Positions 6,507-19,515 of a DNA stretch of 64,000 nucleotides are shown here, one piece after another; position 1 is the first letter of the stretch, and every line of letters starts with the position of its first letter. The notes under the pieces were generated by a model that worked only from the letters and a program-made list of their open reading frames with translations, did not search any database and had not been told where the DNA came from. The position numbers and the translations under genes were made by a program. Where the stretch lies: positions 1 to 64,000 of the forward strand of contig JARCOQ010000082.1 in assembly GCA_029207755.1 (NCBI GenBank). The letters are read 5' to 3'. The stretch is from Chamaea fasciata (Eukaryota > Chordata > Aves > Passeriformes > Sylviidae).

Positions 6507-9500
6507 CTTACAGACTGCTTGTCATGTGGCTCCAGAGGGTTTTGTTTTTTGGTTGTTTTTTTTTTTGAATAATCTGGTTCAAGCATAATTGCAACTAGAA
6601 AATCAAATGCTTTTCAATTGGTCCTGATGCCATGTCAGTGGTGTTTGGTTTAGAAGCTCTCTGTAGCACTGCCCTTTATCAGCTGATGAATTGCAGAAAT
6701 AGGAGCAGTATTTCATGTTGCTAAGAGAAAGCATTTTAATAGTGCTGTGGATACGGGGGTAAATTGCAATAATTGAAGATTAAAAAACTATTCTCCAAGT
6801 GTTCCTAGAGCTTAAATAGAGAGCTCAGAGAAGTTGTGTGTGTGTGTGTGGGGAAACAGGATGTTCTGCCCAGGCTGGCAGAGCATCTCTATATATGTTC
6901 ATTGTTGAACCAGAACTAATGATAACACTTAAATGACAGGTACTGTGGGTGATAAAAATGAATGGTTTGGTAAATGGGGGAGATGACAGCGTTAGGAAGA
7001 ATAACTGGGCCATTTAGTGAGCTGTGCTAATACAGACCGGTGTATTAATACTCAGTGCACTTTTTGTGAGCAGGGGCATTCTTGGGTTACAAGGCACTTT
7101 CTGACCAAAGCTTCAAAATTTATTGTGACTACTCGGTGCGACTCTTTGCGGACAAAACCCGAATGATGATAAATGCATAGGAAAAGTAGAATTTAGTTGT
7201 AGCAGAGGGGCATTTGATACTAATACTGGTGATATGCCACTTGAATGGTCCATTCAGTGTGAAAGGATTTTGAAAAGAAGAGGAAGAGTATCAAGCAGAG
7301 GGAGGAAATAGTGCAGAAATGGCGGAAATGTGCTCTACTGAGAGCACATCTACAACAGTGACAAGGTAGGAGTCTGGATTTGCTTTATTTTGGTGTTGTT
7401 GTCTTCCCCAAATTTGTGGATAAAATTCAAGGGAATGCATGATGTACTTTCTTTTACATCCTATGTATTGAGATAAGATGGAAATCCAGTGTACAAATGG
7501 AACTGCACTTTGGAGAGGCTGGAAATTTTGGGCTAAATTGGAGCCTGTATTTGTAATTAACTTTCAGCTGTGAGAAACAACACTTGTGGTAGAGATGCAG
7601 TAAATGGTTTTCAGGTAAATGTGGCTATTATTTAGGGAAATTGTAAAATATTGATATGCATGTCGTTTGGATTGAAATTGGAAAGAAATGGTTTATGAAG
7701 TAGATCAGATCTTGGGAGGAAATGCACATGATTCTCTTAGCTAAATCAGAGAGGGTTGGCAGCAGAATGAAATGGATGGGATTTGGGTTGAATTTTTATC
7801 ACTGGTAGCAATGGCAGCCTGTGTCTGTGGTGCTGCTAATAGGGGTAATCATTTTGCCGCATCCTACATCTGTTTCCCAGGAGACAGCAGTGGTGGGAAT
7901 GTTTGGGTGCCAGGCTGTTGCAATGCTCATAATGGGTTGACGTCCATGGAGTGTTGGGGGCGCCAGGCGGTTGCTGTGGCCCCAGTGGGCTCCTGGAGTG
8001 TTTGGGGTGAGTGTGCAGTGCTGGGCACGGCCCTGGGCAGAGCAGCCTTGTGCCTGAGGGCAGGGGGAGGCCTCAGGAGGCTCTGGAGGATCAGCTGTGC
8101 CAGGGAAGCCCTCCTGCCAGCGGGGAAGCCCTCCTGCCAGCAGGCCTGTGGTGGTGGGTGAGTTACTTGCACCCTGTGACCCAACCAGAATGCTCAACTT
8201 TTAACTTGCTGTCAGGCCTTCAAACAAGATTTCCCTTCTTTCTAGATGACGCTGAAATATTGTCCAAATGCGGTAAGCTGTGTCTGTGTTAGAATATCCT
8301 CCTTTCCTCATTGTTTGACCCATGTTATTTTTAGTGCAATAACATTGTATCTGTCCAAAAGACTGTTCTAGAAATAAGTTGCTGTCATGGTGCAATGTAG
8401 TTTCTAAACGACATTGCAGGTATTTGAGACATGTTCTGGTACTAATGACAGCTTTTTTCCTGAAATGATTTCTTTAGGGTTCTTGTAGGTGGAAATGAGT
8501 GTTCTTTCAGCTTGAATGAAATGTTCTCAAAAGATGGTGTTGGGCCTAGACAGGCTTGACTTGTGTCATGAGGTCATTCAGGGCTCAGATGCACTGCAAG
8601 TGATTGCATTTGTCATTTTCCACTTAATTTCTGAGCCAGAGAATAGGCTGGTTTAAAGAGCTTTAAGCAACAAATGTTGAAGAGACTTACAGAATTATTT
8701 TGCCTTATGTCTGTGATTGCGTGCAATGATCAGGTTCTGTTCCTTAACCCCCAGGAGAAATGCCATGTCTGTAAATGCACGGTGAGATCAGGCCAGACTT
8801 GCTGGTGACAGGGCTCTGCAAGTTGTCCTTGTGGGCTGAATCTGAGTTTTAATTGTGTTCTGGACAGAAGGGCCGGCGATTGCTGCGCCGTGTTTTGGAT
8901 GCGTGCAAAGCAGCAGGGAAGTTGGAGCTTGAGCAGGAGGACGCTGAGGTGGTTTTGTCGGAGCACCGGGGGCTCAGTGGGAGGTGTGTGAGACGTGAGG
9001 CAATTTGCAGGCAGCCTTTGGGGTGCTGGCTGTGCCGCTGCCGTCGGTGGTGCAGGAGCAGCCATGGGGTGTCAGCATTGCCCCACCTTCCCGCTGCGTG
9101 TCCCCGAGGCCGCCGCCACTGTCCTGGCACACTGTGCTGGCATTTCCAGAGTGCCAGCAAGGGTGCTGGGCTTGCTGCAAAGTCCTGTGCTTGCCGTGTG
9201 CATGTAGATGATGTTTTCAAATGAATTTTAGCTCGAAAAAGGGAATTTTCAGAACGGGAATGAGGGACAGAGGAGAAAATGGAGATTTTCTCGAAATGTT
9301 TTTGCTGATGTAGCTCCAACTGCCTGTGTGGGATAACCCTGTTGTTGACTGCATCTTTTTGGATCCTTTCAGAGACGCCTGCCTGGGTGATGTTGCCATT
9401 CCAGGGCTGGTGTTATGGGACGTGAGATGTGTCCTTTGTGTCATTGTTATAGCTTTTCCCAACCACCTCTGGAGTGCTGGGAGAGTTCACTCTCTCTGTT

Positions 9501-9759
9501 TCCCTGGGTTTGGGATCTTGGGGCCTGTGCTGTCCCTCTGGAAGAAACCTGTTATAATCCCTCTATGAAATTGAGATAGGAAGGTACAAAAGAGTTAAAA
9601 TCTCTTTTAAGAGTGGTGTATTACAAGTGCAAGATTTTGTTTGAGGAAAACATTCCCTAAACCTAAAAGAATAACTAAAGAAGGAGATATTTTAAAAAGG
9701 AATTGAAACTATTAATCAATCTTAAGAATGGAATGGATGATTTTATCTGAGGTTCACAT
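6507..9759 (+). repeat. Unit copy 3 (type A)
   Basis: It is 3,253 bp and appears identical to copy 2 by eye, which points to very recent duplication or conversion of copies 1-3. Confidence 0.97.
7568..9421 (+). CDS. Candidate spliced gene, copy 3
   Basis: Exons A 7568-7614, B 8246-8272, C 8755-8781, D 8868-8983 and E 9373-9421. Same coding sequence as copies 1 and 2. Confidence 0.36.
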
Positions 9760-12700
9760 CTTACAGACTGCTTGTCATGTGGCTCCAGAGGGTTTTGTTT
9801 TTTGGTTGTTTTTTTTTTTGAATAATCTGGTTCAAGCATAATTGCAACTAGAAAATCAAATGCTTTTCAATTGGTCCTGATGCCATGTCAGTGGTGTTTG
9901 GTTTAGAAGCTCTCTGTAGCACTGCCCTTTATCAGCTGATGAATTGCAGAAATAGGAGCAGTATTTCATGTTGCTAAGAGAAAGCATTTTAATAGTGCTG
10001 TGGATACGGGGGTAAATTGCAATAATTGAAGATTAAAAAACTATTCTCCAAGTGTTCCTAGAGCTTAAATAGAGAGCTCAGAGAAGTTGTGTGTGTGTGT
10101 GTGGGGAAACAGGATGTTCTGCCCAGGCTGGCAGAGCATCTCTATATATGTTCATTGTTGAACCAGAACTAATGATAACACTTAAATGACAGGTACTGTG
10201 GGTGATAAAAATGAATGGTTTGGTAAATGGGGGAGATGACAGCGTTAGGAAGAATAACTGGGCCATTTAGTGAGCTGTGCTAATACAGACCGGTGTATTA
10301 ATACTCAGTGCACTTTTTGTGAGCAGGGGCATTCTTGGGTTACAAGGCACTTTCTGACCAAAGCTTCAAAATTTATTGTGACTACTCGGTGCGACTCTTT
10401 GCGGACAAAACCCGAATGATGATAAATGCATAGGAAAAGTAGAATTTAGTTGCAGCAGAGGGGCATTTGATACTAATACTGGTGATATGCCACTTGAATG
10501 GTCCATTCAGTGTGAAAGGATTTTGAAAAGAAGAGGAAGAGTATCAAGCAGAGGGAGGAAATAGTGCAGAAATGGCGGAAATGTGCTCTACTGAGAGCAC
10601 ATCTACAACAGTGACAAGGTAGGAGTCTGGATTTGCTTTATTTTGGTGTTGTTGTCTTCCCCAAATTTGTGGATAAAATTCAAGGGAATGCATGATGTAC
10701 TTTCTTTTACATCCTATGTATTGAGATAAGATGGAAATCCAGTGTACAAATGGAACTGCACTTTGGAGAGGCTGGAAATTTTGGGCTAAATTGGAGCCTG
10801 TATTTGTAATTAACTTTCAGCTGTGAGAAACAACACTTGTGGTAGAGATGCAGTAAATGGTTTTCAGGTAAATGTGGCTATTATTTAGGGAAATTGTAAA
10901 ATATTGATATGCATGTCGTTTGGATTGAAATTGGAAAGAAATGGTTTATGAAGTAGATCAGATCTTGGGAGGAAATGCAGATGATTCTCTTAGCTAAATC
11001 AGAGAGGGTTGGCAGCAGAATGAAATGGATGGGATTTGGGTTGAATTTTTATCACTGGTAGCAATGGCAGCCTGTGTCTGTGGTACTGCTAATAGGGGTA
11101 ATCCTATTGCTGGGTTCTGCATCTGTTTCCCAGGAGACAGCAGTGGTGGGAATGTTTGGGTGCCAGGCTGTTGCCGTGCTCATAACGGGTTGACGTCCAT
11201 GGAGTGTTGGGGGCGCCAGGCGGTTGCTGTGGCCCCAGTGGGCTCCTGGAGTGTTTGGGGTGAGTGTGCAGTGCTGGGCACGGCCCTGGGCAGAGCAGCC
11301 TTGTGCCTGAGGGCAGGGGGAGGCCTCAGGAGGCTCTGGAGGATCAGCTGTGCCAGGGAAGCCCTCCTGCCGGCAGGGAAGCCCTCCTGCCAGCAGGCCT
11401 GTGGTGGTGGGTGAGTTACTTGCACCCTGTGACCCAACCAGAATGCTCAACTTTTAACTTGCTGTCAGGCCTTCAAACAAGATTTCCCTTCTTTCTAGAT
11501 GACGCTGAAATATTGTCCAAATGCGGTAAGCTGTGTCTGTGTTAGAATATCCTCCTTTCCTCATTGTTTGACCCATGTTATTTTTAGTGCAATAGCATTG
11601 TATCTGTCCAAAAGAGTGTTCTAGAAAGAAGTTGCTGTCATGGTGCAATGTAGTTTCTAAATGACATTGCAGGTATTTGAGACATGTTCTGGTACTAATG
11701 ACAGCTTTTTTCCTGCAATGATTTCTTTAGGGTTCTTGTAGGTGGAAATGAGTGTTCTTTCAGCTTGAGTGAAATGTTCTCGAAAGATGGTGTTGGGCCT
11801 AGACAGGCTCGACTTGTGTCATGAGGTCATTCAGGGCTCAGATGCACTGCAAGTGATTGCATTTGTCATCTTCCACTTAATTTCTGAGCCACAGATTAGG
11901 CTGGTTTAAAGAGCTTTAAGCAATAAATGTTGAAGAGACTTACAGATTTATTTTGCCTTATGTCTGTGATTGCGTGCAATGACCAGGTTCTGTTCCTTAA
12001 CCCCCAGGAGAAATGCCGTGTCTGTAAGTGCACGGTGAGATCAGGCCAGACTTGCTGTGGACAGGGCTCTGCAAGTTGTCCTTCTGGGCTGAATCCGAGT
12101 TTTAATTGTGTTCTGGACAGAAGGGCCGGCGATTGCTGCGCCGTGTTTTGGATGCGTGCAAAGCAGCAGGGAAGTTGGAGCTTGAGCAGGAGGACGCTGA
12201 GGTGGTTTTGTCGGAGCACCGGGGGCTCAGTGGGAGGTGTGTGAGACGTGAGGCAATTTGCAGGCAGCCTTTGGGGTGCTGGCTGTGCCGCTGCCGTCGG
12301 TGGTGCAGGAGCAGCCATGGGGTGTCAGCATTGCCCCACCTTCCCGCTGCGTGTCCCCGAGGCCGCCGCCACTGTCCTGGCACACTGTGCTGGCATTTCC
12401 AGAGTGCCAGCAAGGGTGCTGGGCTTGCTGCAAAGTCCTGTGCTTGCCGTGTGCATGTAGATGATGTTTTCAAATGAATTTTAGCTGGAAAAAGGGAATT
12501 TTCAGAACGGGAATGAGGGACAGAGTAGAAAATGGAGATTTTCTGGAAATGTTTTTGCTAATGTAGCTCCAAATGCCTGTGTGGGATAACCCTGTTGTAG
12601 ACTGCACCTTTTTGGATCCTTTCAGAGACGCCTGTCTGGGTGATGTTGCCATTCCAGGGCTGGTGCTCTGGGACGTGAGATGTGTCCTTTGTGTCATTGT

Positions 12701-13012
12701 TATAGCTTTTCCCAACCACAGCTGGAGTGTTTGGAGAGTTCACTCTCTCTGTTTCCCTGGGTTTGGGATCTTGGGGCCTGTGCTGTCCCTCTGGAAGAAA
12801 CCTGTTATAATCCCTCTATGAAATTGAGATAGGAAGGTACATAAGAGTTAAAATCTCTTTTAAGAGTGGTGTATTACAAGTGCAAGATTTTGTTTGAGGA
12901 AAACATTCCCTAAACCAAAAAGAATAACTAAAGAAGGAGATATTTTAAATAGGAATTTAAACTATTAATCAATCTTAAGAATGGAATGGATGATTTGATC
13001 TGAGGTTCACAT
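9760..13012 (+). repeat. Unit copy 4 (A/B hybrid)
   Basis: It carries nearly all type A markers up to GGAAATTTTGGG (about 10,781), with one B base (GCAGCAG) near 10,450. From GCAGATGAT (10,979) onward it carries only type B markers, including GGTACTGC, AATAAATG and TTAGCTGGAA. The switch therefore lies between about 10,781 and 10,979. It has a private C in TCCTGCAATG near 11,716. It is 3,253 bp long. Confidence 0.95.
10821..12674 (+). CDS. Candidate spliced gene, copy 4
   Basis: Exons A 10821-10867, B 11499-11525, C 12008-12034, D 12121-12236 and E 12626-12674. Exon C is the Arg (CGT) form; exon E has the silent TGT and CTC codons. The A/B switch lies upstream of or within intron A-B, so exons B to E are type B. 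Confidence 0.36.
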
Positions 13013-16000
13013 CTTACAGACTGCTTGTCATGTGGCTCCAGAGGGTTTTGTTTTTTGTTTTTTTTTTTTTTTTGAATAATCTGGTTCAAGCATAATTGCA
13101 ACTAGAAAATCAAATGCTTTTCAATTGGTCCTGATGTCATGTCAGTGGTGTTTGGTTTAGAAGCTCTCTGTAGCACTGCCCTTTATCAGCTGATGAATTG
13201 CAGAAATAGTAGCAGTATTTCATCTTGCTAAGAGAAAGCATTTTAATAGTGCTGTGGATACGGGGGTAAATTGCAATAATTGAAGATTAGAAAACTATTC
13301 ACCAAGTGTTCCTAGAATTTAAATAGAGAGCTCAGAGAAGTTGTGTGTGTGTGTGGGGAAACAGGATGGTCTGCCCAGGCTGGCAGAGCATCTCTATGTA
13401 TGTTCATTGTTGAACCAGAACTAATGATAACACTTAAATGACAGGTACTGTGGGTGATAAAAATGAATGGTTTGGTAAATGGGGGAGATGACATCGTTAG
13501 GCAGAATAACTGGGCCATTTAGTGAGCTGTGCTAACACAGACCAGTGTATTATTACTCAGTGCACTTTTTGTGAGCAGGGGCATTCTTGGGTTACAAGGC
13601 TCTTTCTGAGCAAAGCTTCAAAATTTATTGTGACTATTCAGTGTGACTCTTTGCGGACAAAACCTGAATGATGATAAATTCATAGGAAAAGTAGAATTTA
13701 GTTGCAGCAGAGGGGCATTTGATACTAATACTGGTGACATCCCACTTGAATGGTCCATTCAGTGTGAAAGGATTTTGAAAAGAAGAGGAAGAGTATCAAG
13801 CAGAGAGAGGAAATAGTGCAGAAATGGCGGAAATGTGCTCTACTGAGAGCACATCTACAACAGTGACAAGGTAGGAGTCTGGGTTCGCTTTATTTTGGTG
13901 GTGTTGTCTTCCCCAAATTTGTGGATAAAATTCAAGGGAATGCATGACGTACTTTCTTTTACATCCTATGTATTGAGATAAGATGGAAATCCAGTGTACA
14001 AATGGAAGTGCACTTTGGAGAGGCTGGAAATGTTGGGCTAAATTGGTACCTGTATTTGTCATTAACTTTCAGCTGTGAGAAACAACACTTGTGGTAGAGA
14101 TGCAGTAAATGGTTTTCAGGTAAATGTGGCTATTATTTAGGGAAATTGTAAAATATTGATATGCATGTCGTTTGGATTGAAATTGGAAAGAAATGGTTTA
14201 TGAAGTAGATCAGATCTTGGGAGGAAATGCAGATGATTCTCTTAGCTAAATCAGAGAGGGTTGGCAGCAGAATGAAATGGATGGGATTTGGGTTGAATTT
14301 TTATCACTGGTAGCAATGGCAGCCTGTGTCTGTGGTACTGCTAATAGGGGTAATCCTATTGCTGGGTTCTGCATCTGTTTCCCAGGAGACAGCAGTGGTG
14401 GGAATGTTTGGGTGCCAGGCTGTTGCCGTGCTCATAACGGGTTGACGTCCATGGAGTGTTGGGGGCGCCAGGCGGTTGCTGTGGCCCCAGTGGGCTCCTG
14501 GAGTGTTTGGGGTGAGTGTGCAGTGCTGGGCATGGCCCTGGGCAGAGCAGCCTTGTGCCTGAGGGCAGGGGGAGGCCTCAGGAGGCTCTGGAGGATCAGC
14601 TGTGCCAGGGAAGCCCTCCTGCCAGGAGGGAAGCCCTCCTGCCAGCAGGCCTGTGGTGGTGGGTGAGTTACTTGCACCCTGTGACCCAACCAGAATGCTC
14701 AACTTTTAACTTGCTGTCAGGCCTTCAAACAAGATTTCCCTTCTTTCTAGATGACGCTGAAATATTGTCCAAATGCGGTAAGCTGTGTCTGTGTTAGAAT
14801 ATCCTCCTTTCCTCATTGTTTGACCCATGTTATTTTTAGTGCAATAGCATTGTATCTGTCCAAAAGAGTGTTCTAGAAAGAAGTTGCTGTCATGGTGCAA
14901 TGTAGTTTCTAAATGACATTGCAGGTATTTGAGACATGTTCTGGTACTAATGACAGCTTTTTTCCTGAAATGATTTCTTTAGGGTTCTTGTAGGTGGAAA
15001 TGAGTGTTCTTTCAGCTTGAGTGAAATGTTCTCGAAAGATGGTGTTGGGCCTAGACAGGCTCGACTTGTGTCATGAGGTCATTCAGGGCTCAGATGCACT
15101 GCAAGTGATTGCATTTGTCATTTTCCACTTAATTTCTGAGCCACAGATTAGGCTGGTTTAAAGAGCTTTAAGCAATAAATGTTGAAGAGACTTACAGATT
15201 TATTTTGCCTTATGTCTGTGATTGCGTGCAATGACCAGGTTCTGTTCCTTAACCCCCAGGAGAAATGCCGTGTCTGTAAGTGCACGGTGAGATCAGGCCA
15301 GACTTGCTGTGGACAGGGCTCTGCAAGTTGTCCTTCTGGGCTGAATCCGAGTTTTAATTGTGTTCTGGACAGAAGGGCCGGCGATTGCTGCGCCGTGTTT
15401 TGGATGCGTGCAAAGCAGCAGGGAAGTTGGAGCTTGAGCAGGAGGACGCTGAGGTGGTTTTGTCGGAGCACCGGGGGCTCAGTGGGAGGTGTGTGAGACG
15501 TGAGGCAATTTGCAGGCAGCCTTTGGGGTGCTGGCTGTGCCGCTGCCGTCGGTGGTGCAGGAGCAGCCATGGGGTGTCAGCATTGCCCCACCTTCCCGCT
15601 GCGTGTCCCCGAGGCCGCCGCCACTGTCCTGGCACACTGTGCTGGCATTTCCAGAGTGCCAGCAAGGGTGCTGGGCTTGCTGCAAAGTCCTGTGCTTGCC
15701 GTGTGCATGTAGATGATGTTTTCAAATGAATTTTAGCTGGAAAAAGGGAATTTTCAGAACGGGAATGAGGGACAGAGTAGAAAATGGAGATTTTCTGGAA
15801 ATGTTTTTGCTAATGTAGCTCCAAATGCCTGTGTGGGATAACCCTGTTGTAGACTGCACCTTTTTGGATCCTTTCAGAGACGCCTGTCTGGGTGATGTTG
15901 CCATTCCAGGGCTGGTGCTCTGGGACGTGAGATGTGTCCTTTGTGTCATTGTTATAGCTTTTCCCAACCACAGCTGGAGTGTTTGGAGAGTTCACTCTCT

Positions 16001-16264
16001 CTGTTTCCCTGGGTTTGGGATCTTGGGGCCTGTGCTGTCCCTCTGGAAGAAACCTGTTATAATCCCTCTATGAAATTGAGATAGGAAGGTACATAAGAGT
16101 TAAAATCTCTTTTAAGAGTGGTGTATTACAAGTGCAAGATTTTGTTTGAGGAAAACATTCCCTAAACCAAAAAGAATAACTAAAGAAGGAGATATTTTAA
16201 ATAGGAATTTAAACTATTAATCAATCTTAAGAATGGAATGGATGATTTGATCTGAGGTTCACAT
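13013..16264 (+). repeat. Unit copy 5 (type B with C-like patch)
   Basis: It is 3,252 bp. The body is type B, but about 13,610-14,070 carries CTGAGCAAAGCTTC, ACTATTCAGTGTGAC, CGCTTTATTTTGG and GTCATTAAC, all seen again in type C copies 18-20. It has a private TTGGTACCTG near 14,044. The duplicated CCTGCCAG motif reads CCTGCCAGGAGGG here only. The poly-T tract is 16 bases. Confidence 0.95.
14073..15926 (+). CDS. Candidate spliced gene, copy 5
   Basis: Exons A 14073-14119, B 14751-14777, C 15260-15286, D 15373-15488 and E 15878-15926. Type B coding sequence with intact splice signals; the exon A acceptor reads GTCATTAACTTTCAG. Confidence 0.36.
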
Positions 16265-19200
16265 CTTACAGACTGCTTGTCATGTGGCTCCAGAGGGTTT
16301 TGTTTTTTGGTTTTTTTTTTTTTTTGAATAATCTGGTTCAAGCATAATTGCAACTAGAAAATCAAATGCTTTTCAATTGGTCCTGATGTCATGTCAGTGG
16401 TGTTTGGTTTAGAAGCTCTCTGTAGCACTGCCCTTTATCAGCTGATGAATTGCAGAAATAGTAGCAGTATTTCATCTTGCTAAGAGAAAGCATTTTAATA
16501 GTGCTGTGGATACGGGGGTAAATTGCAATAATTGAAGATTAGAAAACTATTCACCAAGTGTTCCTAGAATTTAAATAGAGAGCTCAGAGAAGTTGTGTGT
16601 GTGTGTGGGGAAACAGGATGGTCTGCCCAGGCTGGCAGAGCATCTCTATGTATGTTCATTGTTGAACCAGAACTAATGATAACACTTAAATGACAGGTAC
16701 TGTGGGTGATAAAAATGAATGGTTTGGTAAATGGGGGAGATGACATCGTTAGGCAGAATAACTGGGCCATTTAGTGAGCTGTGCTAACACAGACCAGTGT
16801 ATTATTACTCAGTGCACTTTTTGTGAGCAGGGGCATTCTTGGGTTACAAGGCTCTTTCGGACCAAAGTTTCAAAATTATTGTGACTGTTCGGTGTGACTC
16901 TTTGCGGACAAAACCTGAATGATGATAAATTCATAGGAAAAGTAGAATTTAGTTGCAGCAGAGGGGCATTTGATACTAATACTGGTGACATCCCACTTGA
17001 ATGGTCCATTCAGTGTGAAAGGATTTTGAAAAGAAGAGGAAGAGTATCAAGCAGAGGGAGGAAATAGTGCAGAAATGGTGGAAATGTGCTCTACTGAGAG
17101 CACATCTACAACAGTGACAAGGTAGGAGTCTGGGTTCGCTGTATTTTGGTGGTGTTGTCTTCCCCAAATTTGTGGATAAAATTCAAGGGAATGCATGACG
17201 TACTTTCTTTTACATCCTATGTATTGAGATAAGATGGAAATCCAGTGTACAAATGGAAGTGCACTTTGGAGAGGCTGGAAATGTTGGGCTAAATTGGAGC
17301 CTGTATTTGTAATTAACTTTCAGCTGTGAGAAACAACACTTGTGGTAGAGATGCAGTAAATGGTTTTCAGGTAAATGTGGCTATTATTTAGGGAAATTGT
17401 AAAATATTGATATGCATGTCGTTTGGATTGAAATTGGAAAGAAATGGTTTATGAAGTAGATCAGATCTTGGGAGGAAATGCAGATGATTCTCTTAGCTAA
17501 ATCAGAGAGGGTTGGCAGCAGAATGAAATGGATGGGATTTGGGTTGAATTTTTATCACTGGTAGCAATGGCAGCCTGTGTCTGTGGTACTGCTAATAGGG
17601 GTAATCCTATTGCTGGGTTCTGCATCTGTTTCCCAGGAGACAGCAGTGGTGGGAATGTTTGGGTGCCAGGCTGATGCCGTGCTCATAACGGGTTGACGTC
17701 CATGGAGTGTTGGGGGCGCCAGGCGGTTGCTGTGGCCCCAGTGGGCTCCTGGAGTGTTTGGGGTGAGTGTGCAGTGCTGGGCACGGCCCTGGGCAGAGCA
17801 GCCTTGTGCCTGAGGGCAGGGGGAGGCCTCAGGAGGCTCTGGAGGATCAGCTGTGCCAGGGAAGCCCTCCTGCCAGCAGGGAAGCCCTCCTGCCAGCAGG
17901 CCTGTGGTGGTGGGTGAGTTACTTGCACCCTGTGACCCAACCAGAATGCTCAACTTTTAACTTGCTGTCAGGCCTTCAAACAAGATTTCCCTTCTTTCTA
18001 GATGACGCTGAAATATTGTCCAAATGCGGTAAGCTGTGTCTGTGTTAGAATATCCTCCTTTCCTCATTGTTTGACCCATGTTATTTTTAGTGCAATAGCA
18101 TTGTATCTGTCCAAAAGAGTGTTCTAGAAAGAAGTTGCTGTCATGGTGCAATGTAGTTTCTAAATGACATTGCAGGTATTTGAGACATGTTCTGGTACTA
18201 ATGACAGCTTTTTTCCTGAAATGATTTCTTTAGGGTTCTTGTAGGTGGAAATGAGTGTTCTTTCAGCTTGAGTGAAATGTTCTCGAAAGATGGTGTTGGG
18301 CCTAGACAGGCTCGACTTGTGTCATGAGGTCATTCAGGGCTCAGATGCACTGCAAGTGATTGCATTTGTCATTTTCCACTTAATTTCTGAGCCACAGATT
18401 AGGCTGGTTTAAAGAGCTTTAAGCAATAAATGTTGAAGAGACTTACAGATTTATTTTGCCTTATGTCTGTGATTGCGTGCAATGACCAGGTTCTGTTCCT
18501 TAACCCCCAGGAGAAATGCCGTGTCTGTAAGTGCACGGTGAGATCAGGCCAGACTTGCTGTGGACAGGGCTCTGCAAGTTGTCCTTCTGGGCTGAATCCG
18601 AGTTTTAATTGTGTTCTGGACAGAAGGGCCGGCGATTGCTGCGCCGTGTTTTGGATGCGTGCAAAGCAGCAGGGAAGTTGGAGCTTGAGCAGGAGGACGC
18701 TGAGGTGGTTTTGTCGGAGCACCGGGGGCTCAGTGGGAGGTGTGTGAGACGTGAGGCAATTTGCAGGCAGCCTTTGGGGTGCTGGCTGTGCCGCTGCCGT
18801 CGGTGGTGCAGGAGCAGCCATGGGGTGTCAGCATTGCCCCACCTTCCCGCTGCGTGTCCCCGAGGCCGCCGCCACTGTCCTGGCACACTGTGCTGGCATT
18901 TCCAGAGTGCCAGCAAGGGTGCTGGGCTTGCTGCAAAGTCCTGTGCTTGCTGTGTGCATGTAGATGATGTTTTCAAATGAATTTTAGCTGGAAAAAGGGA
19001 ATTTTCAGAACGGGAATGAGGGACAGAGTAGAAAATGGAGATTTTCTGGAAATGTTTTTGCTAATGTAGCTCCAAATGCCTGTGTGGGATAACCCTGTTG
19101 TAGACTGCACCTTTTTGGATCCTTTCAGAGACGCCTGTCTGGGTGATGTTGCCATTCCAGGGCTGGTGCTCTGGGACGTGAGATGTGTCCTTTGTGTCAT

Positions 19201-19515
19201 TGTTATAGCTTTTCCCAACCACAGCTGGAGTGTTTGGAGAGTTCACTCTCTCTGTTTCCCTGGGTTTGGGATCTTGGGGCCTGTGCTGTCCCTCTGGAAG
19301 AAACCTGTTATAATCCCTCTATGAAATTGAGATAGGAAGGTACATAAGAGTTAAAATCTCTTTTAAGAGTGGTGTATTACAAGTGCAAGATTTTGTTTGA
19401 GGAAAACATTCCCTAAACCAAAAAGAATAACTAAAGAAGGAGATATTTTAAATAGGCATTTAAACTATTAATCAATCTTAAGAATGGAATGGATGATTTG
19501 ATCTGAGGTTCACAT
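16265..19515 (+). repeat. Unit copy 6 (type B)
   Basis: It is 3,251 bp. One T is missing in the AAAATTTATT motif near 16,874. It is the first copy with GGCTGATGCC near 17,672, a change shared with copies 7-11 only. It has a private CTTGCTGTGTG near 18,948. Confidence 0.95.
17324..19177 (+). CDS. Candidate spliced gene, copy 6
   Basis: Exons A 17324-17370, B 18002-18028, C 18511-18537, D 18624-18739 and E 19129-19177. Type B coding sequence without private changes in the exons. Confidence 0.36.

Noticed and set aside
11922..11927. AATAAA as the polyadenylation signal of the candidate gene
   Set aside because: It lies between exons B and C, is absent from type A and copy 20, and has no clear downstream GT-rich element, so it cannot end the full exon chain.
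11927..12244. 105-codon plus-strand frame running through exon C, the 86-nt intron and exon D
   Set aside because: It is blocked by TGA in type A copies, and in exon D it uses a different frame from the splice-consistent one. Changes such as TTA/CTC become replacements in the corresponding frame of exon E.
11896..12318. 140-codon minus-strand frame in type B units
   Set aside because: It is shortened in types A and C, is proline/serine-rich low-complexity sequence, and is antisense to the better supported exons C and D.
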